NCBI RefSeq assembly: GCF_000344685.1
Contig: NW_006920420.1
Span: forward strand, 1,106,789-1,170,788
DNA length: 64,000 nucleotides
Source: Gloeophyllum trabeum ATCC 11539
Lineage: Eukaryota; Basidiomycota; Agaricomycetes; Gloeophyllales; Gloeophyllaceae
Direction of reading: 5' to 3'
The translations under genes and the position numbers were made by a program. Under the pieces are notes generated by a model, which was not told the origin of the DNA, ran no database searches, and saw only the letters and a program-made list of their open reading frames with translations. Each line of letters opens with the position of its first letter. The stretch's first letter is position 1. Shown one piece after another: positions 44,905 through 59,025 of this stretch.

Positions 44905-46128
44905 CTAATCGTCCACCTCCATCCCCGCCTCACCCTTCTCCTTCCGCCTCGCTATGCGCTCCTGCATCTTCTTCCGTGCGCCCTCCCGTGCAGGCTCCAA
45001 CTTGCCCGCCTTCGCCATCGCGACCAGCAGCGCGTGGATGAGGCCAAGGTGGTTATGCCGCCGTAGCGAATTTTCGAACTAAGCAGAGACGCGTTACTTG
45101 AGTTCGATGTTACGTGGAAAGCGACAGCAACAGATAACGTACCGCCCAGCGCTCTCGCTTCGAGTTTTCGTTCGCGAGCTTGACGATGAGCTCGGCGGCC
45201 TCGGAGTCGTTCCCCCGCCCAGCTTCTTGCAGCTCCTTTAGCCGCGCCTGGAGCGAGGGTAATGGATCGTCGCGGAGCGCGAGGAGCGAAAACTCAAGCT
45301 GTCAGACGAGCGTGGTGAGACGCGCAAGCCAGTGAGACTCGACACATAGAATCTCACCGAGCCCGGCGGGTACGTCGCTATCCGTGCTTCCACAACCTCC
45401 CTAGCCATCCCTTCACAACCCGCCACGCACCAGTCAAAGCAACACATACCTCGCTTTCGCAATCCACCCCTCGCCCCCCTCCTCATACGCGCCATGCCGT
45501 ATCGGGTGCCTCTTCAGCCCGTCAAACTCGTACACGCACCCCATCGCGGGCATGTACACGATGAAATGGTACGCGTCCTCGCTCGTCTTCGGCAGCCCGA
45601 GCCCGTCGAGCGAGATCGCGGACGGCGGCGTGAGCGCGTTGTGGGCTTCCCTGAGCCAGTCCGACGACGTGATCACCAGCCCGCGCGTCTGCGCGTCCAT
45701 GCCCGCCGTGAACGCGAGCAGCTCCTGCAGCGGCGCGCCGGACTGCAGGGCGGGGATGTTGCCCAGGGCGTTCATCACCGCTAAGGTGGCGCATGCGTTG
45801 TTGACCACCTGGTGCGCGAAGAAGCCGGGGAAGTCGGGGTCGTACTGCGCGCCTGAGCCGGAGGACAGGGACGGGTCAGGCTCTGTGCCAGACTGGGGTA
45901 GCCATTTAAACAGGAATATCAGAGCACGAATGGGTTGAAGGGCTGCGAGGGAGTCAGGGTCGAGCGAGTAGAGGTCGTCAACGATAAGCGGCACGCCTAG
46001 TGTTTTAAGCAGTTCACTGCAGAGCGCAGAAGGGTGTTATTCGAATCACGAGGAGTAAAATAGATAACATACGTGAAGACTCCTGGATCAGACTCGGTCA
46101 AATTCCAGCCGCTTTCTTCGTCAGACAT
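44905..46128 (-). CDS. UCH37/UCHL5-type ubiquitin C-terminal hydrolase
   Basis: Exons complement(44905-45078, 45143-45298, 45358-45400, 45450-46016, 46073-46128) give 331 aa, normal for the family. The peptidase C12 domain has the oxyanion Gln and active Cys in FFAHQVVNNACATLAVMNAL, the active His in SEDAYHFIVYMP and the Asp in CVYEFDGLK. The C-terminal ULD-like tail carries ARLKELQEAGRG, LIVKLANENSKRERWA and RRHNHLGLIHALLVAMAK, which in relatives binds proteasome subunit Rpn13. The enzyme trims ubiquitin chains at the 26S proteasome. The start MSDEESGWNLTESDPGVF matches the family's opening (GWxxxESDPGVF). Confidence 0.95.
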
Positions 46129-46566
46129 GGCGCCAGTTAGTATCGTGGACCAGAGTTCGTCGCAGAGCGAAATGAGGACGCGTAAGCTGTGGCGAATGTG
46201 CTAAGACGCGTCGGTCACGCCACCTCGCACGGGAAGACCACAGCAGTGAAAGCCAGAGACTCGAGCCTCACAGGAAAGCCACAACGGCGATCACACATCA
46301 TCCATCTCACACTACGCAGATAATATATACCATCCTTGATGAAGTCATCATTTTCGTTGTAAAGAACCATGAGACAAACTAAAAGGTAGAGAATGTAAGA
46401 CACAACGCATGCGAGACAAGGGTAACTGGATTGACGGGGTGATCAGAGAAGAGAGACAGGAACAGTGCGAGGGGGAGAACACCAATATGAAACAACACCA
46501 AAAGGGTTTTCCGATTAAAGGGGGTGATATGACGGAACGACAGCGAACAGAACCCGAGGAAAGCAT
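46129..46566. other. Intergenic between UCH37 and beta-tubulin
   Basis: About 440 bp: promoter of UCH37 and 3' flank of beta-tubulin, both on the minus strand. No gene seen. Confidence 0.5.
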
Positions 46567-48277
<1,711 letters not shown>

Positions 48278-49650
48278 GCTGTAGGTGTCGCGTCAGTCCG
48301 AGGATCGATTCAACAAAAGTGGGACGATATTGCGACGCGACATGTTCCACGCGTCTTCCGCCATTCTCGTCGGCCTTCACGGCGGAGACGCGCAGTCCAT
48401 CCACGGGCAGCCCGACCAGGACACTCACATGAAGAAGGACGGAGAGCGAAAGGGGTATTAGCCGTCAAGGATGGGGATGGTTGGAACGGACGTCGAATCA
48501 AAAAAGGGCGTTCGGGTTTAGGGCAGTTAGGTCGTCGCTTAAATTCAAGCGCCGACCAATTACAACGTGGCCTAGGTGGCACCAACTTCTCCCCGTCTCC
48601 GGTCATTGTCCTCGCAAAGTAAGTAGGTGCTATATCCCCGAGTTGCGATAGTAACCAGGAGATTTCGAAAGATAGATGACGATACGATCATCTCCTCTTA
48701 CAGAAGAGACGACCTCTGCATCCCTACTTGAGTCGGCTCAGTTTCGAATTCGTGATTTCTACCTCTCTGGTCACGGTGTACACTTCTACATGTCCTTTCG
48801 ATCTGAAATAGTTTTCCCTCAATTGAGTACTGCAGTAGCTTCTTTCATACTGTATTCTGGTGATGTTCTCCATTCGCACTTGAACACCTCACGCATGCGA
48901 ATGCCCGATGCGCACGGCCCACAATGTAAAAGGCGTGGATGACTGACATAGTAATAATCACAGCTTCCTCGACAACAGATGAGGTTTTGTGTGAGGAGTC
49001 GCTGGGCTCAGGCCTCGGATTAATGTAGTCGGGACCACACCATCGGAGCTTGTCTGCCAAATTCTGTGAAGACACCCTGTACAAGATTCGACGGGAGAAT
49101 CATTAGAGAAGGGATACGAATTCACGAATATGTGTTTGCTTGTTTTGCTATCGCTCTCATGTGGGCCTAGCGCTATAGTATCGTGCATGTACCGAGTACT
49201 TAAAGCATGAATGACACTGAATGTGGCAAAGACTGTGGGAAGTTGATCCAGGTAGATCTCACGCTTCAGTCTGAGTGTGGCAGAACTCGAACGTTCTGTG
49301 CAACCCTACAGCGTGGACGGCCCTTTCACTTTAGCAAACTACTGTGCTCGTTTTGTAGCATAACGCTATGGGGCAGGATTTTATGCTGTAAGTACTTGCA
49401 TGCCTCGACCTATGATATATCGCTATAGTTAAGTCATGGCCCTTGCCGCCTTGTTTACTGAAACCCTGTCCGTCAGGATAAATATCGACAAAAGAGGATG
49501 GACTACACCCTTGGGAAGACTGGGGTGCTTTTCATCCTCAGGGTATGGGGTGACAGACAAGATAGAAGAGTGCCTTGATTGGCCCCTCTCCTTCCGCAAG
49601 TATGAATTCTTGACGTCTTTGCTGCTCGCAACCACACTTACAGTACCTAA
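48278..49650. other. Upstream of beta-tubulin, then unassigned sequence
   Basis: About 1.4 kb. The first part is the beta-tubulin promoter and 5' UTR. Short open frames after 48676 overlap on both strands and are unsupported. A missing 5' exon of the F-box-like gene may lie at its right end (49438-49600). Confidence 0.4.
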
Positions 49651-50484
49651 AGACTTTATAGATTATCTGAAATTATTAAGAAGAAGAGATCGACGAAGCC
49701 TACTGGCTTTCATAAACTGCCAGACGAAATTATCGACATGATATTTGGTGAAATGACCGATTTCGAGGACGCAATATGCCTGGCGGTCACAAGCAGTCTT
49801 CTTTTTCACATCGGTGTACCGCATATTCAAGCTCTCGCAGAACGATGCGCGAGCGACATCTCCTGGGAAGGTTGCCGAATGATCCTTGCGGGGGACTATT
49901 CCAGTGACGAGCTACCACCTGGCATGCTCACCGACGAGGAACAAGCCGAATATCGAGCTTTCCGTTCTTCAGAAAGGGGTGCTGAAGATGGAGGCAATAC
50001 CGGAAGGCTCGTGGAGATCGCTCGTGAGTGGTTTCAGTATCTCCGGACTCGGCGCAACTGGAAGTTCTGGGGTATGCGCACACAATTCATGAGAGGCCCT
50101 GCGATGGACCGATTCGTGATCCACATGATCACGAATGAATGGGATAACAACCGGTATTGCAAAGACAAATCATCCCTCGTGATTGCCAATGGTACGAAGA
50201 AGGAGTGGATACGGTACAGTGAATTTCAGAAAGACATCAAAGACTGGGACCCAAAGGGACGGGTAAGCGTCGGGGATATTATTTCTGAGTCAATCTGCTG
50301 GTCGCCTGGGACTGGAGGGGATATGGAAGCCTACGTTCGCGGGCCTTGGGCCGGTAATCGGCTTTGGTTGGTAAACATGGAGGAGTTCAGGGATGTATTG
50401 AGCGTTGAGGAAAGGCGTGAATGGAGGGACGTCACGCAGGAGGTTGCGCATGCGGTTTCAGTCCATAAAGCCCTGTACATGTAG
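49651..50484 (+). CDS. F-box-like protein, 5' end uncertain
   Basis: The frame is open from 49651 to the stop at 50484. An F-box-type start (FHKLPDEIIDMIFGEMTDFE) is encoded from about 49708, before the first ATG at 49738, so an upstream exon joined at an AG just before must supply the start. The rest (LAVTSSLLFHIGVPHIQALA, ISWEGCRMILAGDYSSDELP, LTDEEQAEYRAF, EVAHAVSVHKAL) matches a Polyporales-type expanded family of F-box-like proteins of unknown targets. F-box proteins link substrates to SCF ubiquitin ligases. A degenerate partial copy follows 100 bp downstream. Confidence 0.65.
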   Translation, partial: RLYRLSEIIKKKRSTKPTGFHKLPDEIIDMIFGEMTDFEDAICLAVTSSLLFHIGVPHIQALAERCASDISWEGCRMILAGDYSSDELPPGMLTDEEQAEYRAFRSSERGAEDGGNTGRLVEIAREWFQYLRTRRNWKFWGMRTQFMRGPAMDRFVIHMITNEWDNNRYCKDKSSLVIANGTKKEWIRYSEFQKDIKDWDPKGRVSVGDIISESICWSPGTGGDMEAYVRGPWAGNRLWLVNMEEFRDVLSVEERREWRDVTQEVAHAVSVHKALYM

Positions 50485-50589
50485 TATTACTGGTTACGGT
50501 GACGGGGAATGGAGTCTGGGGGGCACAAAGTAGAAGCAGCTCGGCTCCTACATCTCATGTATCCGCAATACTATAGAACGACGTCCAAA

Positions 50590-50823
50590 ATGGCAGACCA
50601 AGGACCTGGACTCAGTTGTGATTATCAACACTACAAAGAAGGAGCGGATCAGCTATAAAGAAGTCCAACGATGTATCGAGCCATGGGGATTCAAGGGTGT
50701 GGTACGTGTTGGAGATATACTCGCCCAGCTCATCTGCTGGTCTTCCGGGCCTGGAGGAAGCAACGGGAGCCTTCGCAGGTGTTGGGCTGGTGATAGGTTC
50801 CACCTGACAGGAATGGGATGCTA
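50590..50823 (+). pseudogene. Fragment of a second F-box-like gene
   Basis: VVIINTTKKERISYKEVQRC, FKGVVRVGDILAQLICWSSG and CWAGDRFHLTGMG match the C-terminal third of the adjacent gene (LVIANGTKKEWIRYSEFQKD, GRVSVGDIISESICWSPG, WAGNRLWLVNME). It ends at a stop at 50822-50824 before the family C terminus and lacks the N-terminal part. It is a decayed tandem copy. Confidence 0.75.
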
Positions 50824-50824
50824 G

Positions 50825-51901
50825 GTTAGCAGCCGATGAAAAAAATCAATTCAGGGGTGTTAGCGAAGAGGTGGCTAATGATCGAATGACACTGAGCATC
50901 GTGCCACTGGGGTGAAGGCGAATTCGTGAACGGAGCATTGGGTTGTAACGTATGTATTCTAGTTCTAGAGCACTCACAATGGCTTGAACAATAAACATAT
51001 AGGCAGATTTGGCGTATCAGCATATAAGAAAGCGCATATATCACTCTCCTGCTGGAGAGTGAGCTTACCCCAGTCTGGGTAAAAGCGTCGACGGTTGACA
51101 TGATGAAGATCGCCTTCGAAATTCATTGCGTCTGTTCGATATCTCACGAGTCGATAAAGACTCATAAGTATACTGTAGTGGAATGTCTTGAAACTACTAG
51201 GAGGAAGATCCGCATTCAAAAAGGGCGAGAGCTAGTCAGGGTGCGATGAACAGACATGCAAGACTTCGTAGTACACAGAATGGATCAAACACGGGCAGCG
51301 TAGGATTGTGACCGATGAAGGTCCCGTATGTGAGACCCGGAGACTCGTCGTGTAAGCATTTGCACATCCCCGCGAGCTATGCAGTGTTTGTTACGGCCAA
51401 TCGCATCGCAACGATAGCAGGGACGAATCACGGGCAACGGACTCTTTGTGGCATTCACAACATCGGGAACTGCCGCAGGACCATTCGTTCTTTCAAGCAC
51501 TCCTACACCACACACGTCTCTGTGTTGAATCAATCTTTCCCCAGTACCTGCTATATCACTTGGAGGCAATGGAATTGTAGCTAAGCGCGTTAGGTATTCT
51601 TCGTAAATGTTTAGGCCTCACTCATTTACAAGGCGGTAACCTCCTGTAACTTGACTGGGAGTAAATGCATATTCCCGTCAGATGACCACGTCCAGCTGAT
51701 AGAAGGACAGACACGGCTCAGTTAGTACTGTGCACTGATCCGCGTTTAGCTTGCGTATACGGAGAATATGTTCGTCCAGCAGCTCATATGACAAGCTCGT
51801 TCCTGCGAGGTTCGCATACTTAATGGTCTTGCACTACGCTCTGCGCGTCTCCCCGCGGGCCTGCCTCTTGCTGCTGACCAGACCACAGCTTGCTGGACGA
51901 G
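50825..51901. other. Intergenic upstream of the P450
   Basis: About 1.1 kb without a supported gene. The last part is the P450 promoter. Confidence 0.5.
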
Positions 51902-53806
51902 ATGGGGATTGACAACCTTGGAAATGCAGTTCTCTCGCAGCTGCGGCTATTGGCTGCTCGGGCGAGCTACTCTGACCTGCTGGTCCTCCTGCCCATCTGC
52001 GCACTGGTCCTGGTTCTGGACTATGCGCGCATGCTCTATCTGCATTTCAAGATGGTGAGTGGTTCGCTTGAGTGCCCTGATTTCAGCTCATGTTCAACTC
52101 TGCTTGGCTAGCCTCCAGGGCCGATTCCTCTGCCAATCATCGGGTGCACACACCTACTCCCAGATGAGAAGCCATGGATCTTCTTCGAGGAGCTATCCAA
52201 GCGATACAACACCCCCATGATTACCTACTGGATTGGACGGAACCCGACAGTCTGGATTAACGACGCCTGGGCCGCCTCAGAGCTCCTCGACAAGCGCGCC
52301 GCCATATACTCCTCTCGTCCTCGCATGGTAGTCTTCGGTGACCTCGGTAGCGGACAAAGCAACCTCGTCACGATGAAGTACGGTGACCGCTGGCGCCTGC
52401 ACCGTAAGCTCACACACATGGGCGTCGGCCTGCAGAAGGTGCGCGATTACCGCCCCTTCCAGAACGATGAGAGTCGTGTCGTTGCGTACGACCTCTTGAG
52501 CAACCCCGAGGATTATGTACTGCACTTTGAGAGGTACGCGGCTAGTGTCGTGTCCATTATTGGCTTTGGGCGGAGAGTCTCGACGTTCAAGGACCCAATC
52601 ATCCCGGAGGTTATTGCGGTGATGCACCGTGCTGCTGATCTGAACGTCCCGGGGAAGAAATTCCCCATGCTCATGGAAACGTTCCCAAGTGCGCATACAC
52701 GTCAATCGTGTTATTGTTGTACCGCGTACTCACTCCACCCACCTCTGCTAGTTCTCGCGAAGTTCCCGACGAAGATCGCACCGTGGAAACACGGTCTCGG
52801 GGGCGGCCGCCAGCGCGGACGCAACTTCTTCTACGCGCTCGCGGACGAAGCTAACAAGGAGTCTGAGCAGCCCTGTTACTCCAAGACGCTCTTCGAGAGC
52901 CGCGAGCAGACGCAGCTCTCCGACCAGGAGATCGCCGCGCTCTCGGGCAACCTCTTCGGCGCGGGGAGCGACACCTCCGCCTCGACACTCATCACGTTCG
53001 TGCTCGCGTGCTGTGCGTTCCCCGAGGCTTTGCCGCGCGCATGGGAAGAGCTGGATAGGGTCGTGGGGCCGAATCGGAGCCCGGACTTTGACGACGAGCC
53101 GAAATTGCCGTACGTGAAGGCGTTCGTGAAAGAGGTATTCCGCTGGCGGTCGGTCGCTATCATAGGCGGGCAACCTCACGCGCCAATCCAAGATGATTAC
53201 TACCAGGTATGTAACAATATTATCGGCATTGACCATGGACATTGCAAGCACTTACGCGTACCGTATCCGACAGAACTGGTACATTCCTAAAGATACTTGG
53301 GTGCAGGGTAACGTATGGGCAATCCACCACAACGACCGCGAGTTCCCAGAGCCAGACCGGTTCGCCCCTGAGCGGTTCTTCGAGGACAGTCCGCTCCACC
53401 GCTCCTTCCCCAATGACCGCGGATACATGACATTCGGCTGGGGGCGGCGAGTATGCAGCGGTCAGGGTCTCGCTGAGCAGGGCACCTTTATTACCATTGC
53501 GAGATTGCTGTGGGGATTCCGGATCCAGAAGGCGCTGAATGAACAGGGGAAGGAGATCCCCGTCGACATTTTCGCGTATACGTGCGTTCTATTTTCTTGT
53601 CGTCTGTGAAGCAGAAACTTATTGCGTATGTGCGTAGGAATGGGCTGAATATGCGTCCCCAGCCGTTCAAGTGCCGTATCACACCACGCTCGGAGGCCAT
53701 CAAAGAGACGATAGAGCGGGAAGGCAAGCAGGCACTGGATGATCTAGCCAAATACGAGGGGGAGACCAAGTACCGGATGAGCACATTCTACAAGATGGAT
53801 CTTTGA
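51902..53806 (+). CDS. Cytochrome P450 monooxygenase
   Basis: Exons 51902-52054, 52112-52688, 52752-53206, 53274-53581 and 53638-53806 give 553 aa. A single N-terminal anchor (LLVLLPICALVLVLDYARML) places it in the ER membrane. The proline hinge is PPGPIPLPIIG. The I-helix oxygen-binding motif is FGAGSDTSAST, ExxR is in VKEVFRWR, the PERF region is APERFFED, and the haem loop is FGWGRRVCSGQGLAEQ with the thiolate Cys. It resembles the CYP families annotated as O-methylsterigmatocystin oxidoreductase-like in basidiomycetes; the substrate is unknown. It needs P450 reductase as partner. All four introns keep phase. Confidence 0.95.
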
Positions 53807-54408
53807 GCGGTTTTAGAGTTGTCGGTCACTGTATTGTTCTGTACGTTCGTGTGTTGTACTTTCCTCCAGGAATAGCATTATATTTATGAACTTGCCTGGT
53901 CTAATGACCATGAGTCGATGAGAATAACTGGAAGACTCATCTCTTACGCCTGCATTGGTGGACCCACAGAGGATCCGCTGATTGCGTCGGGGTTTCTTTG
54001 ATCGTGTCTGGGCTCTGTCATGAAAGCGAACCACTGAAGCTGTTCGCCCCCAGCTACTTCTGCGACTTCGATGCCAGCCAAAAGCCTCCAGTCCCGCAGA
54101 CAGGGTCTTGCAGGATATGTGGTCAGCACATGTGCGCCACGCATTCTGCCCCTCCGCATATGCCATATCTCCCGTCACTGGCAGACGACGCCACAAGCCC
54201 TCTTTGCCTGGTAAACTGACTTACCCTTGCTTAGGATGATCAGGATGAATGCAAGGCCGTCTTCCGAGGACACAGAAGCAGTTAGATACCAGAAGGCCAG
54301 GTTCGGGCTCGTCACTGGCAACTGCGCTGGCGAGAATGGTGATACAGTAGCATTTTAGATAGAATATTCAGACAACAAAGTCCGCTTCAGAAACTACATT
54401 GATCGCCG
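53807..54408. other. Convergent 3' region of P450 and APH-like gene
   Basis: About 600 bp between two convergent stops; no gene supported. Confidence 0.5.
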
Positions 54409-55686
54409 TCACGCAGAGTACTTTATCAGCAACTGCTTCAGTCTCTCTTCATCTCTGTACTTGTCCATTGCAATTTCCTTCCACTCCTTCCATATTTTAC
54501 TTGGATCGTCGGGACTCCTCCCCTCCAGAGCTGCCAGAAGTCCCGCGAAAAGATTCGGGAACGATTCTTTGTCGTCTATGTCTCCCGCAAGACAATGAGT
54601 CAGGCGGTGATGGATACGGCCATTGCTCACAAACGAGGCAAGATCGTCCCGCCCTTTCTCCTTCAAGATCTCCGAGAACATCTTCTCGTCTTCGCTTAAT
54701 TCGTTTTGCCCATCGTAGTAGGCGCCAACGTCGAGCAGAAATAGAGGTGCAGAGAACGCTTCTCCCTCCGAAGTGGTCTGTGCCCATTCCCAGTCAATTA
54801 TACCCGTGATGTTGTCCTCGTCGTCTACAAGGATATGATCTCCTTTATCATCCATGTGCTTAAGGTAAAACGGTGGCTGTCCGCCAGAGTTCAGCACTGA
54901 ATATCGGGTCAGATAGTCCTTGAGGGATCGATGGACGAGATATGCGTCGACGCCGGAGGTGCTGTAAGCCTCGCCACTGCAAATCAAATCCAACTGCCTC
55001 TCAATCCACGCCAGGCGATATTCTAGCGAGGACATGAAAGGGCCAAGGAGATGCAGCGTCCCATCACGGATGTCTGTTGTACTCTCTGCGACCAATGGGC
55101 CGATAGACAACTTTTGAGGATGGAGCAGGCTCCCGATGGAGTCAAAGCGACATGCCCGCAATTTGACGAATATGTCCGCCAATTGGTTCAGAACCTTGGC
55201 TTTGCTGTGCTCGTCCTTGTCGTACCAGTCTAAAGGCTTTCCTTCCAGCTTCGACATCATGATGTAGTTGACGCCGATTGTTGTTGGAATCCTGCTGACC
55301 TCGTAATCATAGACACGAGGAACGGGGATGCCAGCATCAGCGAGGAACCGCAGGGTAGCCGCTTCGCTCAGGAGAATGCGGCGTCTGAGCTCAGCAGGGG
55401 CGGTCCCGGCGTGCAGTCGCGGGATCCGACAGATCCAGCTCACTCCATCTTCGAAGTCAATGGTAACATGGTAGTTCATGCCGCCCATCCTAGTCAAGAT
55501 GAGGCTTTCTTCGGGCTCGCAGGAAAGGCCCTTCAGAGAGCATGTCTTCCCGCCCCGAAGGAGACTCGCTCGGGAACAAAGAGCGTCGGCGTTCACGAGC
55601 GAGAGCAAAGTTGTGATCTCGTCCATTTCGGCGGCAGAGGTGGCAGTTCTCCAGGCCTCTTCGTCTGTCTGTTGTGACCGCGTCAT
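54409..55686 (-). CDS. APH-family phosphotransferase, second type
   Basis: Intronless, 425 aa. It has a Choline_kinase/APH fold: GGMNYHVTIDFEDGVSWICR, ILLSEAATLRFLADAGIPVP, NYIMMSKLEGKPLDWYD, then the catalytic HMDDKGDHILVDDEDNITG and IIDWEWAQTTSEG. The catalytic loop reads HxDxxxxHI, with His where the motif usually has Asn; the metal-binding Asp of IIDWE is present. The C-terminal region is helical (KIWKEWKEIAMDKYRDEERL). It is unlike the APH at 42037 and belongs to a larger subfamily common in Ascomycota and Basidiomycota. Substrate unknown. Confidence 0.88.
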   Translation of the reverse strand: MTRSQQTDEEAWRTATSAAEMDEITTLLSLVNADALCSRASLLRGGKTCSLKGLSCEPEESLILTRMGGMNYHVTIDFEDGVSWICRIPRLHAGTAPAELRRRILLSEAATLRFLADAGIPVPRVYDYEVSRIPTTIGVNYIMMSKLEGKPLDWYDKDEHSKAKVLNQLADIFVKLRACRFDSIGSLLHPQKLSIGPLVAESTTDIRDGTLHLLGPFMSSLEYRLAWIERQLDLICSGEAYSTSGVDAYLVHRSLKDYLTRYSVLNSGGQPPFYLKHMDDKGDHILVDDEDNITGIIDWEWAQTTSEGEAFSAPLFLLDVGAYYDGQNELSEDEKMFSEILKEKGRDDLASFVSNGRIHHRLTHCLAGDIDDKESFPNLFAGLLAALEGRSPDDPSKIWKEWKEIAMDKYRDEERLKQLLIKYSA

Positions 55687-57899
55687 GAGGAACCTAATGG
55701 CCTAATGGTGGGACTTACCTCCCAGCGAGGACAGGTATGGTGAGGGGCCCTGCTGTGTGTGGCGCAGAGGTGCCGTTTGCACATAACACAGGAACCGCTC
55801 CTCCGGACGGATGGATGGATGCAGTTGGCAATATCGCACTGGTGCAATGGCATAATATGACTATAAGATGTCAGATATCAAGAGGAGGTGGTACGGTGCG
55901 CGCTCTGGGGCTAAGGGTGAACTTATGGTTTAGTGAACGTCTCTGGGATGAGCTCGACGTGGTCACGTGAGAATGGCCTGAGAGCTGATAGGCGCCGTGT
56001 TCGTGATTCGAATTGTAGGTCCCCATAGGTCCAGAACGGTTATCCTTCCCATATTAAACGCGTTCACAGCTTCTAGCTTGTGATTCCCGGACCATCTGTT
56101 ACCATCATATGGAATAGAACTCTCATCCATATGACGGCGTGCCTTACGGTGCTGATAATTGCGACAGGACTCCGCCAGCCAATCCGCCAGCCATCTTGCG
56201 GGGCATCTCGAAAAATATGAAACATGGGAGGCCCAACCCTCCGTTCCCATGCGTGAGCCATCTTTTCAGGGGAGGGTATGATCGAGGAGAGTAGCTCGGT
56301 GGTATCGTTAGCGCCGCACGGCGCTATCCAGACGATGGGTTCTGTCCCATGACTGATGCCCTTAGCCCAGGTGGCGCGTAAGACGTCCGTGAAGCCGCAT
56401 TGCCAAACGAACAGCAAAATATCGTCTGTTGGCCCTGTCGACGCGCCACGTTACATCCTACAATCTGCTTGTTCCGCATATGGATCGGTGCTCTCGAAAA
56501 CTGGATTAGGTTCGTAATGAACGGCGGAATACGACCCTTGACAAGTGTATAGCCCCAGCTGAGAGACAATGAAGTATCGCCATAAGAATTCGGCTTGAAC
56601 GCCACAAGGTGGACCCACAAACACTCGTCGGAACCGGAGATCTATGGTATTGGTCGCCACAAGGTGGCACGGTATGATCATCCCCAGAGCAAGGGATGTG
56701 TATGTACTGCGGTGCTAGTTGGAGACAGCAGTACTGAGGAATTGCCAGAAGGAGTGCCGCATATCGGTTAGATCGGGAGTAGCAGCGCCCAGATAGCTTC
56801 TCGCGCAATCGAGTCAGTATACTCAAGGCTCCCCAGCACTCCCAGTGCAGAGTCTAGTTCGGATACACGCCACCCTGTCCGTAAGATATATAAGAGCACC
56901 CCAGGAGCGTATTCATTAAGATTAACCCACCTCACAACCTCTTCTGCAATCGCTAAATTTTGACCACTCACCGCACTTTCTCGCATTACAATGGTCGCAC
57001 AGAGATGTCGTACGCCTGGCTGCACCAGATGGGCAGTCACTGGAGCGAACCATTGTTCGCTGCGTGAGTGCGTTGCACTCAGGATTTATTCATCTTCTGA
57101 CTTGCGTCTCGAGACAGACGGCGACAAGAACAGAGCTTTCTCAGCCTTCAAGAGGTTCATAGGAAGTTCCTCTCACGTCAGAGGTAGTATTTTGTATGCG
57201 CAACAATATCACAGATCGCTTACCTAGACGCAGGTTTCTTTGGCATTCCCGTCCTAGTCGCGGGATCTAAGGACGTCAGCGACGCCGGAGGCGTCTGAAT
57301 TGGTCGTCTCCCTCCAGTCTCTTTCACCTCAAGTGTATGAATATATCGCTCCGGTTCAAATGTCCTTTCTTGCTGTCTTTTCTTGAGTGTTGTACTCACA
57401 CGAGTTCGCCTTATTTGTATCCTACGCACGGCTCCCCGAGTTCACAAGCCGGGTGGTTCCAAGTCAGCATCAGTCTAAGGATTGATCATAGGCCGCTCTA
57501 CATGTTACCTTGTATTCTGTTCCCGCCCATATATTTGTAACCCCTTTTGAATGAGCATTTTGTCAGATTTGCCCAGCCAGGCGAGATTTCTCTGATAACC
57601 ACCTTCCTGTATTGCAAGGGTTTGCAAACTTGAATGCGACTATTCGACCCGAGCACGGATCGATTTGCGCAAGGCCACTATGACATAAGATCTGATACAA
57701 CAATAACTGAGTACGTTCACAGAAACCAACAAACTTAGGCTCATACACACTAAGGTTTTGAGTGGATCGAGGGCGGATATCTTCTTGACATTGAAACATC
57801 ACCGTTGCCACTCATGGTGCACTTACATAGCCGTGACCTCACGACAGCACTTGAGTATGGGTTCGCCAGAGTCCTCCATAGTTAGCTGCTGTACGCCTC
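55687..57899. other. Long intergenic stretch, no supported gene
   Basis: About 2.2 kb. Open frames up to about 110 codons overlap on both strands without recognisable similarity. GCCACAAGGTGG occurs twice, at 56600 and 56655. Nothing else could be supported. Confidence 0.4.
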
Positions 57900-59025
57900 C
57901 TAATCGTCATATCCATGGACGACAGTTCCTATGTTAAGCTCCTCCGCTCTCTTCACGACGGCACTCGTGATCATCACGTCCTGAACGCCTACGCCCACCG
58001 ACTTGAATATAGTGACATCTCCTGTCTTCCTCACTTCCTGGACCAACTCTTGCTTCGCTTTACCTTCCGGAGCGTCCACCAACTCTCCCAACTCGACGAG
58101 GTCTTGTCCCGGGATGCGAGCTTCTATGAGTTCCCCAGCTTCTTGCAAGCATGCCGAACGGGAATCGACCACGATCCTTCCCGCTCTTCTGATCACGGAA
58201 GTTGATACTTCATGCATATTCGGCTTGTAGGAGCCGACCAGAATGATGTGTGCCCCAGGCTGCACGCAGTCCGCGTCAAATAGGGGTACCGTAGATGATG
58301 TGGCAGTCACGATTATATGGGCGGACTTAACCGCCTCTTGGACAGCACCTGAGTTCCCAGTCAAAGCAGAGACTTGAGCGTGGGGGAATTCGGACTTGAG
58401 GGCCGCCATGAGGGACTCCAAGCGTGCATTGGACGTGCGATTGACTATATTAGCCCTCTGGATAGATCCGAATTGCCGCATATGGAGGGAGACATGGGCA
58501 TAGATCTGTGCTCCAGCACCGAACGCCGTCAGAGTAGTCGGCTGAGAATCAGAGAGCAGGAACACGGTCGACAGGAGGGACCCTTGTTAAAACAGCACAT
58601 CCCCGTATAAGTTACCTGCCCGGTATTTAGCTTCACGTTCTTGGTAAATACGCACCGCCAGCGGTTCTGATAGCTGTCAAGCTCCTTGCGTTGACTAGGG
58701 CTTTGACCGCACCTGTCTCTTCGTCAAGGACCATGGTAGACGCAGGAAGGCCTCCGCTTCGGGCTTTATCCGTCACTGGCACAGACACGACCTTGATTGC
58801 CGTGCCAATGTGTCTCACTCTTGACGGCATAAACAAAACGTTATGGTTGACTGTCTGAACGGAAGTTCGGTGAGGAGAGGATATGATCTCTGCATCACTC
58901 GCATGCCCTTCATCCTTGGAAGAAAGCAGTGAGAATATCGTCGCAGACTGTGCTAGCAAGTCTTGGGTCGAAAAGCTCGAGGTGATCTTCCGGACATCCG
59001 CAGAGGAGAGTATTCGCACAGACAT
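57900..59025 (-). CDS. Ornithine cyclodeaminase / mu-crystallin family protein
   Basis: Exons complement(57900-58582, 58656-59025) give 350 aa. Family motifs: LPASTMVLDEETGAVKALVN, RSLTAIRTAGGSLLST across the intron, the Rossmann glycine motif TAFGAGAQIYAHV, HIIVTATSSTVPLFDA, GAHIILVGSYKPNMHEV, and GDVTIFKSVGVGVQDVMI. Members include ornithine cyclodeaminase, alanine dehydrogenase and ketimine reductase, all NAD(P)-dependent and cytosolic; the exact reaction cannot be told here. It ends 188 bp from the XPB stop side, in the same orientation. Confidence 0.92.
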
